A DNA stretch of 64,000 nt, from positions 1 through 64,000 of the forward strand of contig JAAAIG010000019.1 of NCBI GenBank assembly GCA_015852425.1, read 5' to 3'. The notes under the pieces are model-generated. The model saw nothing but the letters and a program-made list of their open reading frames with translations. It ran no database searches and was not told the DNA's origin. Below, in pieces: positions 32,397-44,509 of this stretch. A program made the position numbers and the translations under genes. Position 1 is the first letter of the stretch. Every line of letters begins with the position of its first letter. Source of the DNA: Gryganskiella cystojenkinii. Its lineage: Eukaryota; Mortierellomycota; Mortierellomycetes; Mortierellales; Mortierellaceae.

Positions 32397-34250
32397 ATGG
32401 GTATTCTTGTCTACCAGCGCAACGACGAGATTCCCGTGCACATCAACTGTCGTGTCCCCGTTCACGATGCCGAGAGAGAATCAATCCTCGCCAAAAAGTT
32501 TAAAAAGCTCATCCTCCCTCCGTCCCAACGACGGAAACGCAAGATTGGTCTCGATTCAGGACTGACCGTTCCCACTTCATCACATTCGGATCATCATCAA
32601 AATAATTTCACTCAGCAACAACAACAACAACAACAAAGCCGAAGAGACAAGAACTCTAGGATCCACGACGACGAAACCGATGCAGCTCTTCAAGATATCT
32701 TTTTACCATCCTCGGCGACTACTCGACCTCAACAACAGTCTTCGTCAACAAAACCATCAACCTTGGCAACCTCAGCAGCAGCTGGCCCCGGAGAGCCATC
32801 TGAGGATCCGACCAACAAGCATATTAGGGGACGAGAGGTCTTTGGCTTCCAAACCACGCGTAGGAAAGCATCAGGACTCAAGGCCCTTATCGAAGCGCAA
32901 ATGCCACAAAAAGAAGCTCCTGCGCCACCGCCACCAATATCGTCCGCAAAGGGAAAACAAAGGACATCCGCAGTCTCGTCTGCCGACATAGGCGAGTCTG
33001 CCTCTGAACGTGAAGCAAAGCGAAGGCGCGTTGCCGGAACAATCTCAAAGATGAACCAAACGAACTCGGACGATGAAGACGATGATGAAGACGAAGATGA
33101 AGAGAGCGAGTCCAGCGAGGAAGAACAGGCAGATCAAGACGATCTTACAGTCGGTAACTCGGCCCGCGACGCGACTGAGGGACATCATCACCATCAGGGC
33201 CAGCAGTCCATCTTTGAAGAGGACGAGATGGGTGCAGAGAAATATTTTCAAAACCTCTATCAAAAATCTCAAACCTCCAACAACACTCTCTCCTCCCTCC
33301 CGATCCTGGAACGCTCGGACTATACCCAGGCCATGAAATCCGCACCACCGAAACACGCCCAGGAAAAGGCTCTCCTCCAGATGTTGTACGAGGAACAGTT
33401 TCCACAGTGGTATTTTGAACTCCTCTCCGGGTTTAACCTATTGATCTACGGCTACGGATCTAAACGACTGTTGCTCACAAAATTCGCCACCACGGTGCTG
33501 ACAGATGCACCCGTGATCATGGTCAATGGGTACTTCCCAACGCTTGGGATCAAGGATATCATGGATAAAATCTCGGTTGGCGCACTCAAGTACTCAGGTC
33601 CGACGGGTACGCTTCAAGAGCAACTGGCCTATATCCACGCTTATTTCCGTCAACCGCAGCGAGCCACCAAAAAGATTTACCTCTTGATCCACAACATTGA
33701 TGGACCCTCGCTTCGGTCCGAAAAGGTTCAGGGTGCGTTGAGTGTCCTGGCCTCCTGTCCGTCCGTCCATCTGATTGCGAGTGTGGATCATATCAACGCG
33801 AATATCCTCTGGGATGCAGTCAAGGCTGCAAGGTTCCGATGGTGTTGGCATGAGCTCACAACATTTCAACCGTACACGGCCGAAACCTCGTACGAGAATT
33901 CGATCATGGTCCAACAACGCGATCTTGGTCCTCGTGGTATCCAATATGTCCTAGCCTCCTTGACCTCTAACGGAAAGGGACTCTTCAAGATCCTGGCCGA
34001 ATATCAGATTCAAGCAGAAAAAGAAGGTGCCGAGATGTCAAAGTCTGATTTCGGAATGGCTTATAACGTGTTGTTCAAGAAATGTCAAGAAAATTTCTTA
34101 GTCAGTAACCAGGTCACTTTCAAGACCCAGTTGACGGAATTCAGGGATCATCGAATTGTACACTCAAGAAAAGGTCCCGATGGAGTCGAGATCCTGTACA
34201 TTCCCCTTGCTGCCAGCGTCCTCGAGGGTATCTTGGAGCAAATGTCTTGA
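32397..34250 (+). CDS. ORC2: origin recognition complex subunit 2 (ORC2)
   Basis: One exon, 617 residues. The N-terminal half is charged and disordered (polyQ near residue 70, acidic run EDDDEDEDEESESSEEE near residue 230). The C-terminal AAA+-like/winged-helix part has the ORC2 signature WYFELLSGFNLLIYGYGSKR, FATTVLTDAPVIMVNGYFP, LIHNIDGPSLRSEKVQ, LIASVDHINANILWD and WCWHELTTFQPYTAE. ORC2 is one of six subunits that mark replication origins and load MCM helicase. As usual for the family, no Walker motif is conserved. The start is the first in-frame ATG (AAAAATGG context). One of the few intronless genes here. Confidence 0.97.
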   Translation: MGILVYQRNDEIPVHINCRVPVHDAERESILAKKFKKLILPPSQRRKRKIGLDSGLTVPTSSHSDHHQNNFTQQQQQQQQSRRDKNSRIHDDETDAALQDIFLPSSATTRPQQQSSSTKPSTLATSAAAGPGEPSEDPTNKHIRGREVFGFQTTRRKASGLKALIEAQMPQKEAPAPPPPISSAKGKQRTSAVSSADIGESASEREAKRRRVAGTISKMNQTNSDDEDDDEDEDEESESSEEEQADQDDLTVGNSARDATEGHHHHQGQQSIFEEDEMGAEKYFQNLYQKSQTSNNTLSSLPILERSDYTQAMKSAPPKHAQEKALLQMLYEEQFPQWYFELLSGFNLLIYGYGSKRLLLTKFATTVLTDAPVIMVNGYFPTLGIKDIMDKISVGALKYSGPTGTLQEQLAYIHAYFRQPQRATKKIYLLIHNIDGPSLRSEKVQGALSVLASCPSVHLIASVDHINANILWDAVKAARFRWCWHELTTFQPYTAETSYENSIMVQQRDLGPRGIQYVLASLTSNGKGLFKILAEYQIQAEKEGAEMSKSDFGMAYNVLFKKCQENFLVSNQVTFKTQLTEFRDHRIVHSRKGPDGVEILYIPLAASVLEGILEQMS

Positions 34251-34386
34251 GACGACAATAAAAAGCAAAATGTTCACACAATGAGCCTCGATAAACGTTG
34301 GTAGCAGGTATTTTGTTGATGCAGCACAAAGGGGGGTTTTTTTTGTTCATATTCTAAAACAAAGGAGAATATACGAGTTTCCATCT

Positions 34387-37300
34387 TTATTCGGTCATGA
34401 CTGCAGTAGGGTCCAGTCCTTTGGACTTACAGGCGTCGAGATATGCGGCTTTGACAGACTTTTTCTTTTGCGCGTTCCAGTTTCGCTTGAGGTAAACGCG
34501 CTCCTTGTCTCCCTCAGTGTCGACTCCGAGAGGTTTGATTTCCTTGTCCAGAACCCAGTACCAAGAACGACCACGATCACCCCGCGTATACAGATCAAAG
34601 AAGCGGACTAAATGCGTTCCTGCTCCCTCAGGCTTCAACTCTAAGACTTGTTCAGGCACCATTGACCCTTTAGGGTTCATGAGCTATCAATTGACATTTG
34701 AAAAAGAAAGGTTGCGGGCAGAATTATTAGGAGGTTGTATCATGAACATTTTCATCACTCTGTTCAACTAAATGACTTGCAATCTTACCTCGGCAGGGAA
34801 CCAAGGGAATCCCTCCATCTTAGCCCACACCAAAGAACCAAATGGCATAGCGTCCGATTTTTGACGTTTTGTAGGACCATCTACATTAGATCGACGTTTT
34901 TTCTTGGATACTATTTCGACAGGGGTGAATGAGACCCATAGATCAAACAAAAGAAAAAGTTCAGTTTGTTTGAACTGAGGAGAGGAAAAGAATAAAGAAA
35001 ATCACGGTAAACGAGAAAGAAAGATGGGAAGGAAACGAGAAAAGGAGTGAAAGAGGGGGGAAAAAAGAGAAAGATGATGAAAGCGCAGTGGGCGGATCTT
35101 ATTTAAATTATAAATTGATTTTAGGGTGGTGGTGGTGGTGGTGGTCTGTGACCGAGAGCTTGGAAGGTATGATGTTTCTTTTCAATACTCACCAACAACT
35201 TCGACACGTGCCTTGCTTGTGGAATCCTTTTGGCTCCCCGAGCTTCCTCTTCGCGTTCGGGGTGTGATGTCGGGAACTGTAGGGATAGTCTCGGACGATC
35301 GAAGTCGGCGAGCAGGAAGGTCAGGAGTAGCACCTTCTTTGAGCTCTTCACCGGTGAGGAGGGCATAATTCGTTCTTCGTTTTACGCGTTTGCGTGGAGG
35401 TTCGAGGTCGGTCACGGAGGAACCATCCTCTGCATCATCATCAGGTACGGATTCCTCTGCGGCGTGCTTCCGACTGACTCCCATCGCTTCCTCCCCCTCT
35501 TCCTCCTCCTCCTCCTCGTCCTCCTCTTGCGACTCTTCCGCGACGCCATCCTTCTCGTCTTCTTCATCTGCGACGGCATCTTCGTCATCCAAGTGCTCCT
35601 CGTCAAGGATACGGTCTGCATCTGAGTCATCAGTCATGGCCACACCATCTTCAGGAACAACCTCTCCTTCGTAGGCGGTAGCCTTTTTGGCATCGGGACC
35701 CCCTTCAGCATCGCCGGCGCCTTCAACTTCGTTGGCATCTTCGTCGCTATCGACGGCCCTCTCCCCCTCCTCCAATTCTTTCTCGTCTTCTTCCTCATCC
35801 TCCTCCTCGTCTACTTCCTCTTCCTCTTCTTCATCCTCATCCTCTCCATTTTCCTCCTCATCATCCTCGCTGCCATAGGCTGGTTGTTCAGAAACAGGAC
35901 TGGAGCCCTCCTCGACCTCGGATGATTCTTCAGCATCAGAGTCCTCTTGGCCACTATCCTCCTCTTCCTCATTCTCGTCGTCATCACCGTCGTCGCTCTC
36001 GTCAGCGCTGTTCTCCGATTGCGAGTCGTGCTCCGATTGAGAAGAGTCATGGTCCTGACTCTCTTCTGGGGTGGTACTCTTTTCCTCCTCGTCGGCCGTT
36101 GCTTCTCGGACTTCTCCTTCGGATTCAGATTCGCCATCGGTCTCAGCATCGACTTCTTCAGCATCGCTCTCCTGGTCGCTCGTATCAGACATTTCGCCAG
36201 CTTTAGGGGTGTCAGCGGCAGTTTTGTCATCTGGCGCAACTGATCCTTCGGCTCCTTCCTCCCCTTCATCATCTTCTGTCGTATCTTCTTCACCCTCTAA
36301 TACGACGTACGCCCAACCCCTTGGGGCTGGTTTGTTGATGACCTCGACCACTTTGTCGACGATCGATGGTTTCAGACGAGATTGGAGATTCATCGCCAAT
36401 GATCTTGACTTTTTCGACTTGGATTTCAGTCGCTCCAAAAGCTCGTCTTCCTCGTTCAACTTGGGCCGCGAAATGTCATCAGAACTCTGACCCTGTCGTG
36501 CCTTAGCCATGTCGGCGCGCGTGAGTGTTGCGGTCTTGAGCTTTGGAGCCATCGGTTTAAAAGCAGGCCGGCTAGGAGAGCGGAATCCTGGGGTTTGGTC
36601 CAGAACTTGTTTCTTCTTGTGCGACTGCTTACCAGTAGAGGCTGTCTCGGCTATTGAAGTCGTAGAGGCAGAGGCAGTCGCAGTGGCACCCACTGTCGAT
36701 ACGGATTGGCTATTCATCTTTGCATCTCTTGATCTCGTCAACCTCGGGGCGCCAGTTGAGACTTGAGGGATTGTTGGGTCATCTGCTTGAGCGTCGGCCT
36801 TTTTTCTCTTACGGGAGGCCGAGGCAGAGGCTGGTGCAGGTGAGACTGGTACAGGAGTCGATGCCAAGCTGTCATCCTCCATCAAATGTTCATCCTCTCC
36901 TTGTCTTTGGAAGGGAATCAGGTTGTAGGTGAAAATCTCGCGGTCGATAGGCACAGCAAGGAATCCGGTGTGGGGGTCAATCTCGAGTCGTTGATACTCT
37001 TCTTTAGCCTTCGCTAGAAGGCTGTCTGCCAATTTCGCCTGTCGTGCCGCCGCTCGGTAATAGGGTGTATCCGCAGTGTTGTATGTCATACAGTTCTGAT
37101 AGATACGTGTTGCATCGTCCTAGAGACAGTACAGTGTTTTAACAAAAAAAAATGAGTATATGTGCGAAATCCACACGGTGAAAGAGTTAGCACGACTAAA
37201 TTCAGGCTTGTGAACACTTACTGTAAACTCTTCTACGGATTGGTACTTGTGCTCGTTGAGCTTCTCAGTCATAGTTTGAAAGCAGATAGGGTTCTTGATG

Positions 37301-40300
37301 ACATCATGATAGTCTTTCACTTCCTCTGCAGAAATCGGATACGCGAAAAACTTTTGACGATCCAATCTAGAAGGCAAGAAATGTTGTAAGAAATATCAAT
37401 TAGTAGTGAATCAACACACAAATGATTACAAACAGTTCGTTCATGATTCAAACGCCAATTAATATGACGAGGCATTACTTTTCCATCTGCTCGAGAGTAT
37501 CCTGCAAAATAGTCTTGAGAGGGAACATGATCTTGCAGAGGTAGCGATTTTGCAGCTCTTGTCGCTTCAGTTTAGCTCTTTCGCGCTTTCTCACAAGCTC
37601 TGTCAGCATGCGAACCTTTTCCAAATCACCACGCAGAAGAAGCTGAGTCTGGAGCTTCTTTGTCTTTTCTTCCTCAGTCTGGCGATGAGCAGATGCCGAG
37701 GCAGTCCACGGTTCCAGATGGAGGCGTTTTAAGAGCGGCGCGCCACGACGTGACTCTCTCTTTAGGGACCAATATTTGCAGATGGTGTAGAGAAAACTCA
37801 AGGCCGACGCTTTTCTCTGTGCCGAAGCCTTGATACCCAGCTTGGTCACGAACGGAATCAGTCGATTGACGATGTACGATGGCGCTAGTGGTGCTCCTGG
37901 AGTATAATGCTTTTGATGCGCCAGTGCGGCCTTTGAAGTCCTGGAAGCGCCAAGAGCCTGCGTAGTGACGGCTTTGGTTCCCTTGCCTTTTGACTTTCGC
38001 CTGCTCGGCACGCCTTCGTCGTCATCATCATCGCTCCGACCATAATCAGGATCATCAGTGTCATCGTCGATAACTTGAGCCTTTCTTCTTTTTTTCTTCA
38101 GATTTTTGTGCGCAAACAAAGCTGCTGCTCCGGCAAGATCCAAGTCGGCCTTGTGGTCTCTCTGTGTTTGAAAGGTAATGTTAAATGATTAATATTGGTG
38201 GTCGGTTAGGAGAGAAATTATGTATGGTACTACTAATGATTGTCGGTCGACGTACCGGTGTGTGTTTGTGGCAATGAGCTCTGTAGACCAAAACTTCTCC
38301 TCCTGCAGCGGACACCTTGGACAATTTTGATTTCATGTACAAGTGAGCCTTTCTCGCGCATGTGACATGAAAGGCGCGAAAACAGTTTTTGGTCTCGCAC
38401 TGGATGCAGGCTCCCATCCTGAGCTTGCAGATGTAGCACGTCAGTTTCCATCGACTAGCCGGGATCTTTTCGATATTGTCGATGGGCTCCATGTACACCG
38501 TATTGGCCACGCCAACTTCAGGGATCCAGCTAGCGCAGAGTAAATGAGCCCAACGATTGTTGGTTGTTTGCTTGAACGCTCCACCCTCACCTGGGCAAAA
38601 TATGCATGACACCGGCGTCTGAGGCGACAGCATGCACTTGCGGCAGAGCCACTGGCCCTCTGGAATATATGGAATTCCGTAGCAATCTAACATGACAGAA
38701 AATGTAAGATCACGTCAGAAAAGACTCATAACAATAGCTGTGAATGATCAAACCATGGTGTTTCATGCACGTTACCTTGATGGACAGCAAGATTGCATCC
38801 GTCGCAAAACACGATGGCATTACTGTTTTCACATTCTCCGTCGTCGCAAATGTTGCAGGCTGAATCTTCTGGAGGCAGGTTTTCCGCTGGCTTTGGGATG
38901 TTTTTTGTCTGTTTTTGAACACGAACAGGAGCAATAGGTTTAATTAGAATCACATCCTTGCACCCAACAGAGCGCAGTATAACTAACAGACAGAGAGAAA
39001 CTTACAAGATCAAACCATTCCTTCTCCAGTCGATCGAAAATCTTTTCAAACACTGCAGAGCTGATCTCGTTCAAGTCCTGCTTGCGTCTTTCTGCATTAA
39101 GCTCTTTGAGCCAAAACTCGTCTATTGTCGACATTAAAAGAAAAGAACATGAGTTACAGAATAGATGCGACAGCATGAACAAAATTGTGATCAAGAAAAA
39201 TCGACAGTCTACCTTGTTCGTCCATGTCATATTCCACCCTCTCGGCAAGTTCTGTCTCCGTTGGCTCAATGTAGCGAATGTTGTGGGTTGTGGGTAAATG
39301 ATACTCCTCTAGATCATCGTCTTCGCGGGGAATGAGGCGGAAAGACGATTTTGGCAGCTGTGACATAGGCATCTTGGGTTCCAGTGCAGTTCCTGGAGCA
39401 GAGTGCGGGCTTTTTTCGGAGACCTGTGCAGTCGACGGTGGAGCCTTGAAGGGCAACGTGTCGTCGATGGTAGGTTTCATATGATGAGGTTGCTCGATCC
39501 GAGAGGGGGCAGAAGCGGTCGACATCTCCTCATCATCCTTGGATCCTGAAGAATCAGCAAGTGGGTCCTCCTTCAGACTCAAATTTTCATCCTCATCGAT
39601 CTCCATGTGAATTGCGTCGTTTGGCGGTTCTGTTTGTCCTCTTGGCTCGGACATTACTACACTTTGATCGCGCTGAGAGCCAATCATCCTCTGACTATGG
39701 TCGGCATCGCCCTCGATAAAGCCTTTTGCGTCGAAAAATACATCAGGATCAGACGTTGGTTCTCCATCAACGCCGACGGTGCTTTCCATACCCTCTGTAT
39801 CACCCGCGTCGTTGAGTTCCTCCAGATCATCCAGATCATCCAGATCGTCAGAATCATCCAGATCATCGAGATCATCGAGATCGTCAAGATCTTCAGAATC
39901 CTCATCCGCAGGTTCTTCCTTGTCAGTGATCGGTGTAGTATCCTTGACGGCATCAGTTGAAGATTCGCCTGTAGCTTCAGTGTCCGTCGCTGATGATGGA
40001 GCAGGTTCCGGCACCGAGTTCTCCGTTTCAGACAAATGGCTTTCTGCTTCGATTTCCTCCGCCTTTACGCTAGAATTTGGATGAATCTGTTCCTCAGGCG
40101 CCGGCGCAGTGACCAGTTGCTTCTCTTGGCCATCTGCCTCCGAGGATGACGCCTCGTTATTTGCTGCAAGGTCCACGATATCCAGCCGCATGGACGTGTT
40201 GAGGAAGGGGTAAAACTCAACGAACGATCGTTCTTCTCTCGGCTTGACCTCATCCTCGCCATCGCCATGTCGAGAGGATGCAGGGTGACTGGCCAGGAGG

Positions 40301-40880
40301 GAGTGGTTGGTATGGTGATCGGGGTATTGAATGTGTTGATGATAATCATGCTCTCTCGAGGCAGATCCGTTCAAGTCCTGCTGCTGCTGCGCTAATTTCC
40401 GGAGACGAGCCTTCAGCCGGCTTGGCGGTCGACCTCTCCGCCCACGAACTTTGCGCGTGCGAGGATCTGTATGTCTTGGACCAGGGGTGCGTGGCGTATA
40501 CGTTTCTGACTCGTCATCTTGAACAGTTGTTGGTCTTCCCACTAACGTTGATCGCGTCTGTTTTGGGCTGTCATCGGGCTTTGGAAGATGGATGGTGGAA
40601 AAGTGTCGTTCCAGTCCTTGCTTGGTCTGATAAGAGTTGGCGCATCCGGGCAAGACACAGTTGAATTCAGGAGAACTTGGTGGCAAAGCCCTAGTGGGAG
40701 GACATAAAGTCACATTTCGAGTGAGTTTCTTTCACATTTGAGTGGGGTCAGTGCGAACTGTTAGCATGTCGCGTGCTTTCAGGGAAAGAAGCTGACTTAC
40801 TTGACTTTGGCATGCCAAACCACAGCTTCTTCGGCAGAGAGTCGAGGTAGCGGAGGTCCTGGTGGATTGTTGTATGGCAT
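34387..40880 (-). CDS. BRPF1: BRPF-type scaffold: C2H2, EPL1, PHD-Zn-PHD, bromodomain, PWWP
   Basis: Ten exons on minus: 40801-40880, 39213-40690, 39006-39121, 38776-38908, 38256-38686, 37479-38161, 37222-37366, 35193-37119, 34789-34910, 34387-34683; 1803 residues. In order: a C2H2 finger ([22 protein letters not shown]), an EPL1-like segment ([26 protein letters not shown]), PHD1 ([27 protein letters not shown]...), zinc knuckle and extended PHD2 ([14 protein letters not shown] ... CYICK ... HCHKHTP), a bromodomain ([22 protein letters not shown] ... YQNCMTYN), a huge Asp/Glu/Ser-rich linker, and a PWWP domain ([17 protein letters not shown]). Animal BRPF1-3 have this order and scaffold MOZ/MORF or HBO1 acetyltransferases; yeast Nto1 keeps only the PHD part. 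Start at 40880 is the first Met directly before PYNNPPGPP; an in-frame upstream Met exists. Confidence 0.93.
35480..36290 (-). repeat. acidic low-complexity tract inside the BRPF-like gene
   Basis: CTC/TCC/TCT/ATC-rich on plus, coding on minus for about 270 residues dominated by Glu, Asp and Ser. It forms a disordered acidic linker between bromodomain and PWWP. Confidence 0.8.
39821..39900 (-). repeat. DDL-coding minisatellite
   Basis: Tandem 9-bp units (plus strand GATCATCCA and variants) code for about nine Asp-Asp-Leu units within the BRPF-like protein. Length may vary between strains. Confidence 0.85.
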
Positions 40881-41191
40881 GTATGTATACAAATGAGTAA
40901 GGGGGGTGGGTGAGTTGAAGAAATGGAGAGTCAAGAAAACATCCTCTTCTCCGAAATAAATGAACTGTGTGATGGAAGGGGACCTGTCGCAGAAATGCGC
41001 GCTCAATTTGCACAGTGGGACTCAAAAAGAAATGAAGTCGATGACGTCACCTCATTCGAATCACGTGATGTCCCAGATTCAAATCAGAAGAACGACCTTC
41101 TCGCAGTGCCTTCATGCTCAGAAGCGAAGCAACGGTCGAGTCGAGAGTTTTTATTTTTTTTTTACAGTCGAAAAATGGTACAACGTGTTTT
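40881..41191. promoter_or_regulatory. BRPF promoter region
   Basis: 311 bp between the BRPF start and the p23 stop, both on minus. It probably holds the BRPF promoter/5'UTR. It contains TGACGTCA at 41041-41048, a perfect CRE/ATF-type palindrome. Confidence 0.5.
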
Positions 41192-42348
41192 TTAAGCCTC
41201 CTCGTTGGTCTCCTCCAAGGCAGGGACATCATCAGCATCATCCTATTTCAAAAAAGGAGCGTGTGCAGGCAACTTGTCAGTAAAGATATCACTCGGTAGA
41301 AATCAAGTTACCACCTCTGTCCAGATAGCTGCGGGTACACTTACATCTTCCTCTTCCTCGTCGTATTCACCCATGCCCATGTCGGGCATGCCTTGACCGC
41401 CCTGGCCCATCTGGGCCATCAAGCTCTGGATATCGAATCCACCGGGACCACCTCCCATACCTCCCATACCGCCCATACCGCCCATACCAGGCATACCACC
41501 CATGCCCATACCGGGCATACCACCCATGCCCATACCGGGCATACCACCCATGCCGCCCATATCCATGCCGGCAGCCTCAGGCTCATCATCCTCGTCATCC
41601 TCATCCTTCCAGCGGGCAAAGTCAGTCTTGATAAAGTTGAGCTTGGATCCCTTGTTGAGACGGGGCCACCAGTTGTCGCCCTTGACTTTGGTCAACTCGA
41701 AGAAAATGTTGCGGGCAGTGGCGTGAGTGGTTGATTTCTAAAGAACAAGAGCCGAATGGACAAAGAGAGTGAATTAGTTTCACAGCCCTCGGCACTACAG
41801 CATGATGACATGATATCATCCGTGTAAAATAAAACTCGCTCCTGGCGCGTCACTAACATACCTCAGTGTCGATCGCCTGGTTGAACTCGAGTTCGACAGC
41901 ATAGTCCTTGCCTCCAGTCGCGGCCTTGACGTTGAGCTTGTTCTCGGTCAATTCAATCTCGGGGGTGGTGTCTTGGAGGTTGACAGTGACAAAGACCTTG
42001 TTGGCGTTCTGGGCCCACAAAACTATTTCAAAAAAGAAAAGGAAAAAAAATAGAAGGAACGGCTCAATGGGCTGACTCGAGAAAAGTACGGCTATGCAAT
42101 CAGCTCTTGGTCGACCATACCTTCAGGAGTAAGAGTGCTAACGTTGTTGGGATAAACGACAAAACGATAGGAGCGGTGATGTGACCAAGCAAAGCATATT
42201 CAAAGGTTAGCTGTCGCGTCGTTCATTGTCTATTTCTTCAATGGCATCTGTCATAGTCCCGATCTCGGCAAAAAGAAGGGGGTAGATCCAGGGAGCTATT
42301 CTGCTGCTGGTAGCACTCCGAGCATGAGTTTCAGGGCCGTTACCTCAT
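41192..42348 (-). CDS. SBA1: p23/Sba1 Hsp90 co-chaperone
   Basis: Exons on minus: 42344-42348 (ATGAG), 42121-42137 (17 nt), 41862-42022, 41345-41737, 41192-41242; 208 residues. The joined N-terminus reads MSTLTPEVLWAQNANKVFVTV, then the CS-domain sheet ending FELTKVKGDNWWPRLNKG, the WPRL signature of p23. The tail has Met/Gly repeats (GGMPGMGM, 41420-41570) and an acidic end (DEEEEDDDADDVPALEE), as in fungal Sba1 where GGM-rich tails are common. p23 caps ATP-bound Hsp90 in the cytosol. The CS domain and 3' exons are certain; the 5-nt first coding exon and 17-nt microexon are inferred from frame and family N-terminus. A TATATA run lies just upstream of that ATG, which makes the start less secure. 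Confidence 0.9.
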
Positions 42349-43073
42349 GATATGTTATATATTTTTTGATGTAGAGAGTGAGATGAGGTGAAAGAGTTGA
42401 TGAGAAAAAGAGAAAAGAAAAAAAAGAGGAATCAGGGGGACCAGGACAATGCAAGTTGTTCTTTTCCTTCCTTGCACTTCCATTCACACCTGAATGGAGA
42501 CTTCGAGCGCAAAGAAGAAATTTCGGGTTAAGGGGCGTGCCAGATCGAGGCCTCTTAATCGTTGTGCGCTCCCCAAAGACTGCTCCTTCTCTTTTCGTTC
42601 CAAATTGTATGTGGTGCCGTGTAGCAAAAATTCGAACATGGTCGGAGACTGAGGATCACATCCAACCCATCGACACGCAACCACCATCCATCCGTCTATC
42701 GAAACGCTGTTCATCCGTCCATCTCTGACAAATACCGCTCACCAACATCATGGACAACCACCTTTTTTTTTTTTCTCTATCCGGATACGGACATCTCTCT
42801 CTCAACATCATCCGCATCTCAACATCATGGAAATCTCTATATTTTCATGATAAAGTCTGCATGCAGGAAATCTCGACAGACCCTTGTCTTGAGAGTCAAC
42901 ACTGGACAGCACAGTCGCGATTACAAACAAAGGATTCCCAGTCTGACCCCTCATGCTCGACATCATGTCGAACCTCTGATTTCAACAGCTTTCTACCAAC
43001 CCAGAACCAATACTGATCTGTTCCTTTTACTCTCTTGCTATGCGCTTTTTTCGCCCGCTTGTAGATATCAGAA
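42349..43073. promoter_or_regulatory. divergent promoter region, p23 / RPL6
   Basis: 725 bp between divergent starts. Contains a T10 run (42763-42773) and TATATATTTTTT near 42355-42367. Ribosomal-protein promoter elements could not be named with confidence. Confidence 0.4.
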
Positions 43074-44509
43074 ATGGTTCACAAGGTATGCAACAACACC
43101 ATCACAAGCGGAGCATCTGGAGGATGTCGGAAACACTGGAATCTCAGCCATGCTTCATCGACTCGAGCATTGGTGGCACAATATTCAGATTACTCTATTG
43201 CCCGGTTGTCCTAGCGACCTTTTTTCGGGCGTTTTCAAAAATCGTAGAGTCTGAGGGATTGAACGATCGACACACTCTGGAGGAATAGCACTCTTGTTTA
43301 AGATGGAGAGGAGGAGATAACACAGACGTCAATGTGTATGCTACACCGAGGCTATGATTGCACTTGGAGGAAAACTACAAGGATTCTTTACTCGATTCAA
43401 CAATTGTGCGGTTGTGCAATCTTTCTCATCAGTCAGGCATGGAATCAAAAAACGCTTATGGATTTCGTGGACATGGCATCCGACTGACGATGGCTGTGAT
43501 GCAGGAGCGATACTACATCGTATAGGAATTGCGTCAAAGCAAGAAACAATACCGTCGTCCAGTGCGTTATTTTCAAAGCGTCTTGTCAATAACACAGTCG
43601 TCCACCAACTATCTTCATTTCTTTAGCCCCGCAACTCTTTCCTGACCGTCGGTGTGTCCAAGTACAGCCGCTCCCAGGTCATTGCCAAGCGCGCCTTGTA
43701 CAAGCGCAAGCCCGCTGGCTCTGTTGCCGCTGCTGCCCCTGCCGCCAACAAGACTGTTGAGGTCAAGGGTGCCAAGAACGGTGGTTCCCGCGTCATTGCT
43801 GCCGCCAAGGCCCCCCGCTTCTACGCCGCTGAGGATGTTGCTGTCCCCAAGAAGAACCGCAAGCACGCCGGTGTTGCCAAGCTCCGCAGCACCATCGTTC
43901 CCGGAACCGTCCTCATCCTCTTGGCCGGTCGTTACCGTGGCAAGCGCGTTGTCTTCTTGAAGCAGCTCGAGTCTGGCTTGTTGCTCGTCTCTGGCCCCTT
44001 CAAGGTCAACGGTGTCCCCCTCAAGCGTGTCAACCAGGCCTACGTCATTGCCACCTCCACCAAGGTCGAGCTCGATGCCTCCAAGGTGCGTTTTATATGT
44101 TGCCATTTAGTACTGGACTCGGGGGTTTTTTCATCTGCTGCAGGGAACACACCAACATTTCTGGATAACAGCAGGAACCGAAAAACCGAAAAACAAAACG
44201 AGGAATAGAGACAACAGAAAGAAAAAACAAACACTAACCAGGATATTTTTTTCAATTTAACAGATCGACGCTCAGTTGAACGATGCCTACTTTGCCCGCG
44301 CCAAGGTCGCCAAGAAGGCTGCCACCGAGGAGGCTTTCTTCGAGGGTGAGAAGAAGAAGGAGCCCCTTGCTGAGAACAAGGTTGCTCTCCAGAAGTCGAC
44401 CGACAAGGTCATCCTTGAGGCCATCAACAAGGTTGAGCACCTCCGCCAGTACTTGTCTGCCAAGTTCTCCCTCACCAAGGGCCAGGCTCCCCACGCTCTC
44501 CAGTTCTAA
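43074..44509 (+). CDS. RPL6: 60S ribosomal protein L6 (eL6)
   Basis: Exons 43074-43085 (4 codons, MVHK), 43627-44085, 44264-44509; 238 residues. The core has [98 protein letters not shown] and the C-terminal [22 protein letters not shown], all eL6 hallmarks. It binds 25S rRNA on the solvent face of the large subunit. Codon use is strongly biased to C-ending codons as in a highly expressed gene. The 541-bp first intron after four codons is typical of ribosomal genes. Very confident. Confidence 0.97.

Noticed and set aside
43086..43626. Possible C/D-box snoRNA in the RPL6 first intron (GTGATG and CTGA strings)
   Set aside because: Boxes are imperfect and no terminal stem pairs around them. Not enough to call an RNA gene.
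43615..44106. 163-codon minus-strand open frame
   Set aside because: Antisense to RPL6 exon 2; no family resemblance.
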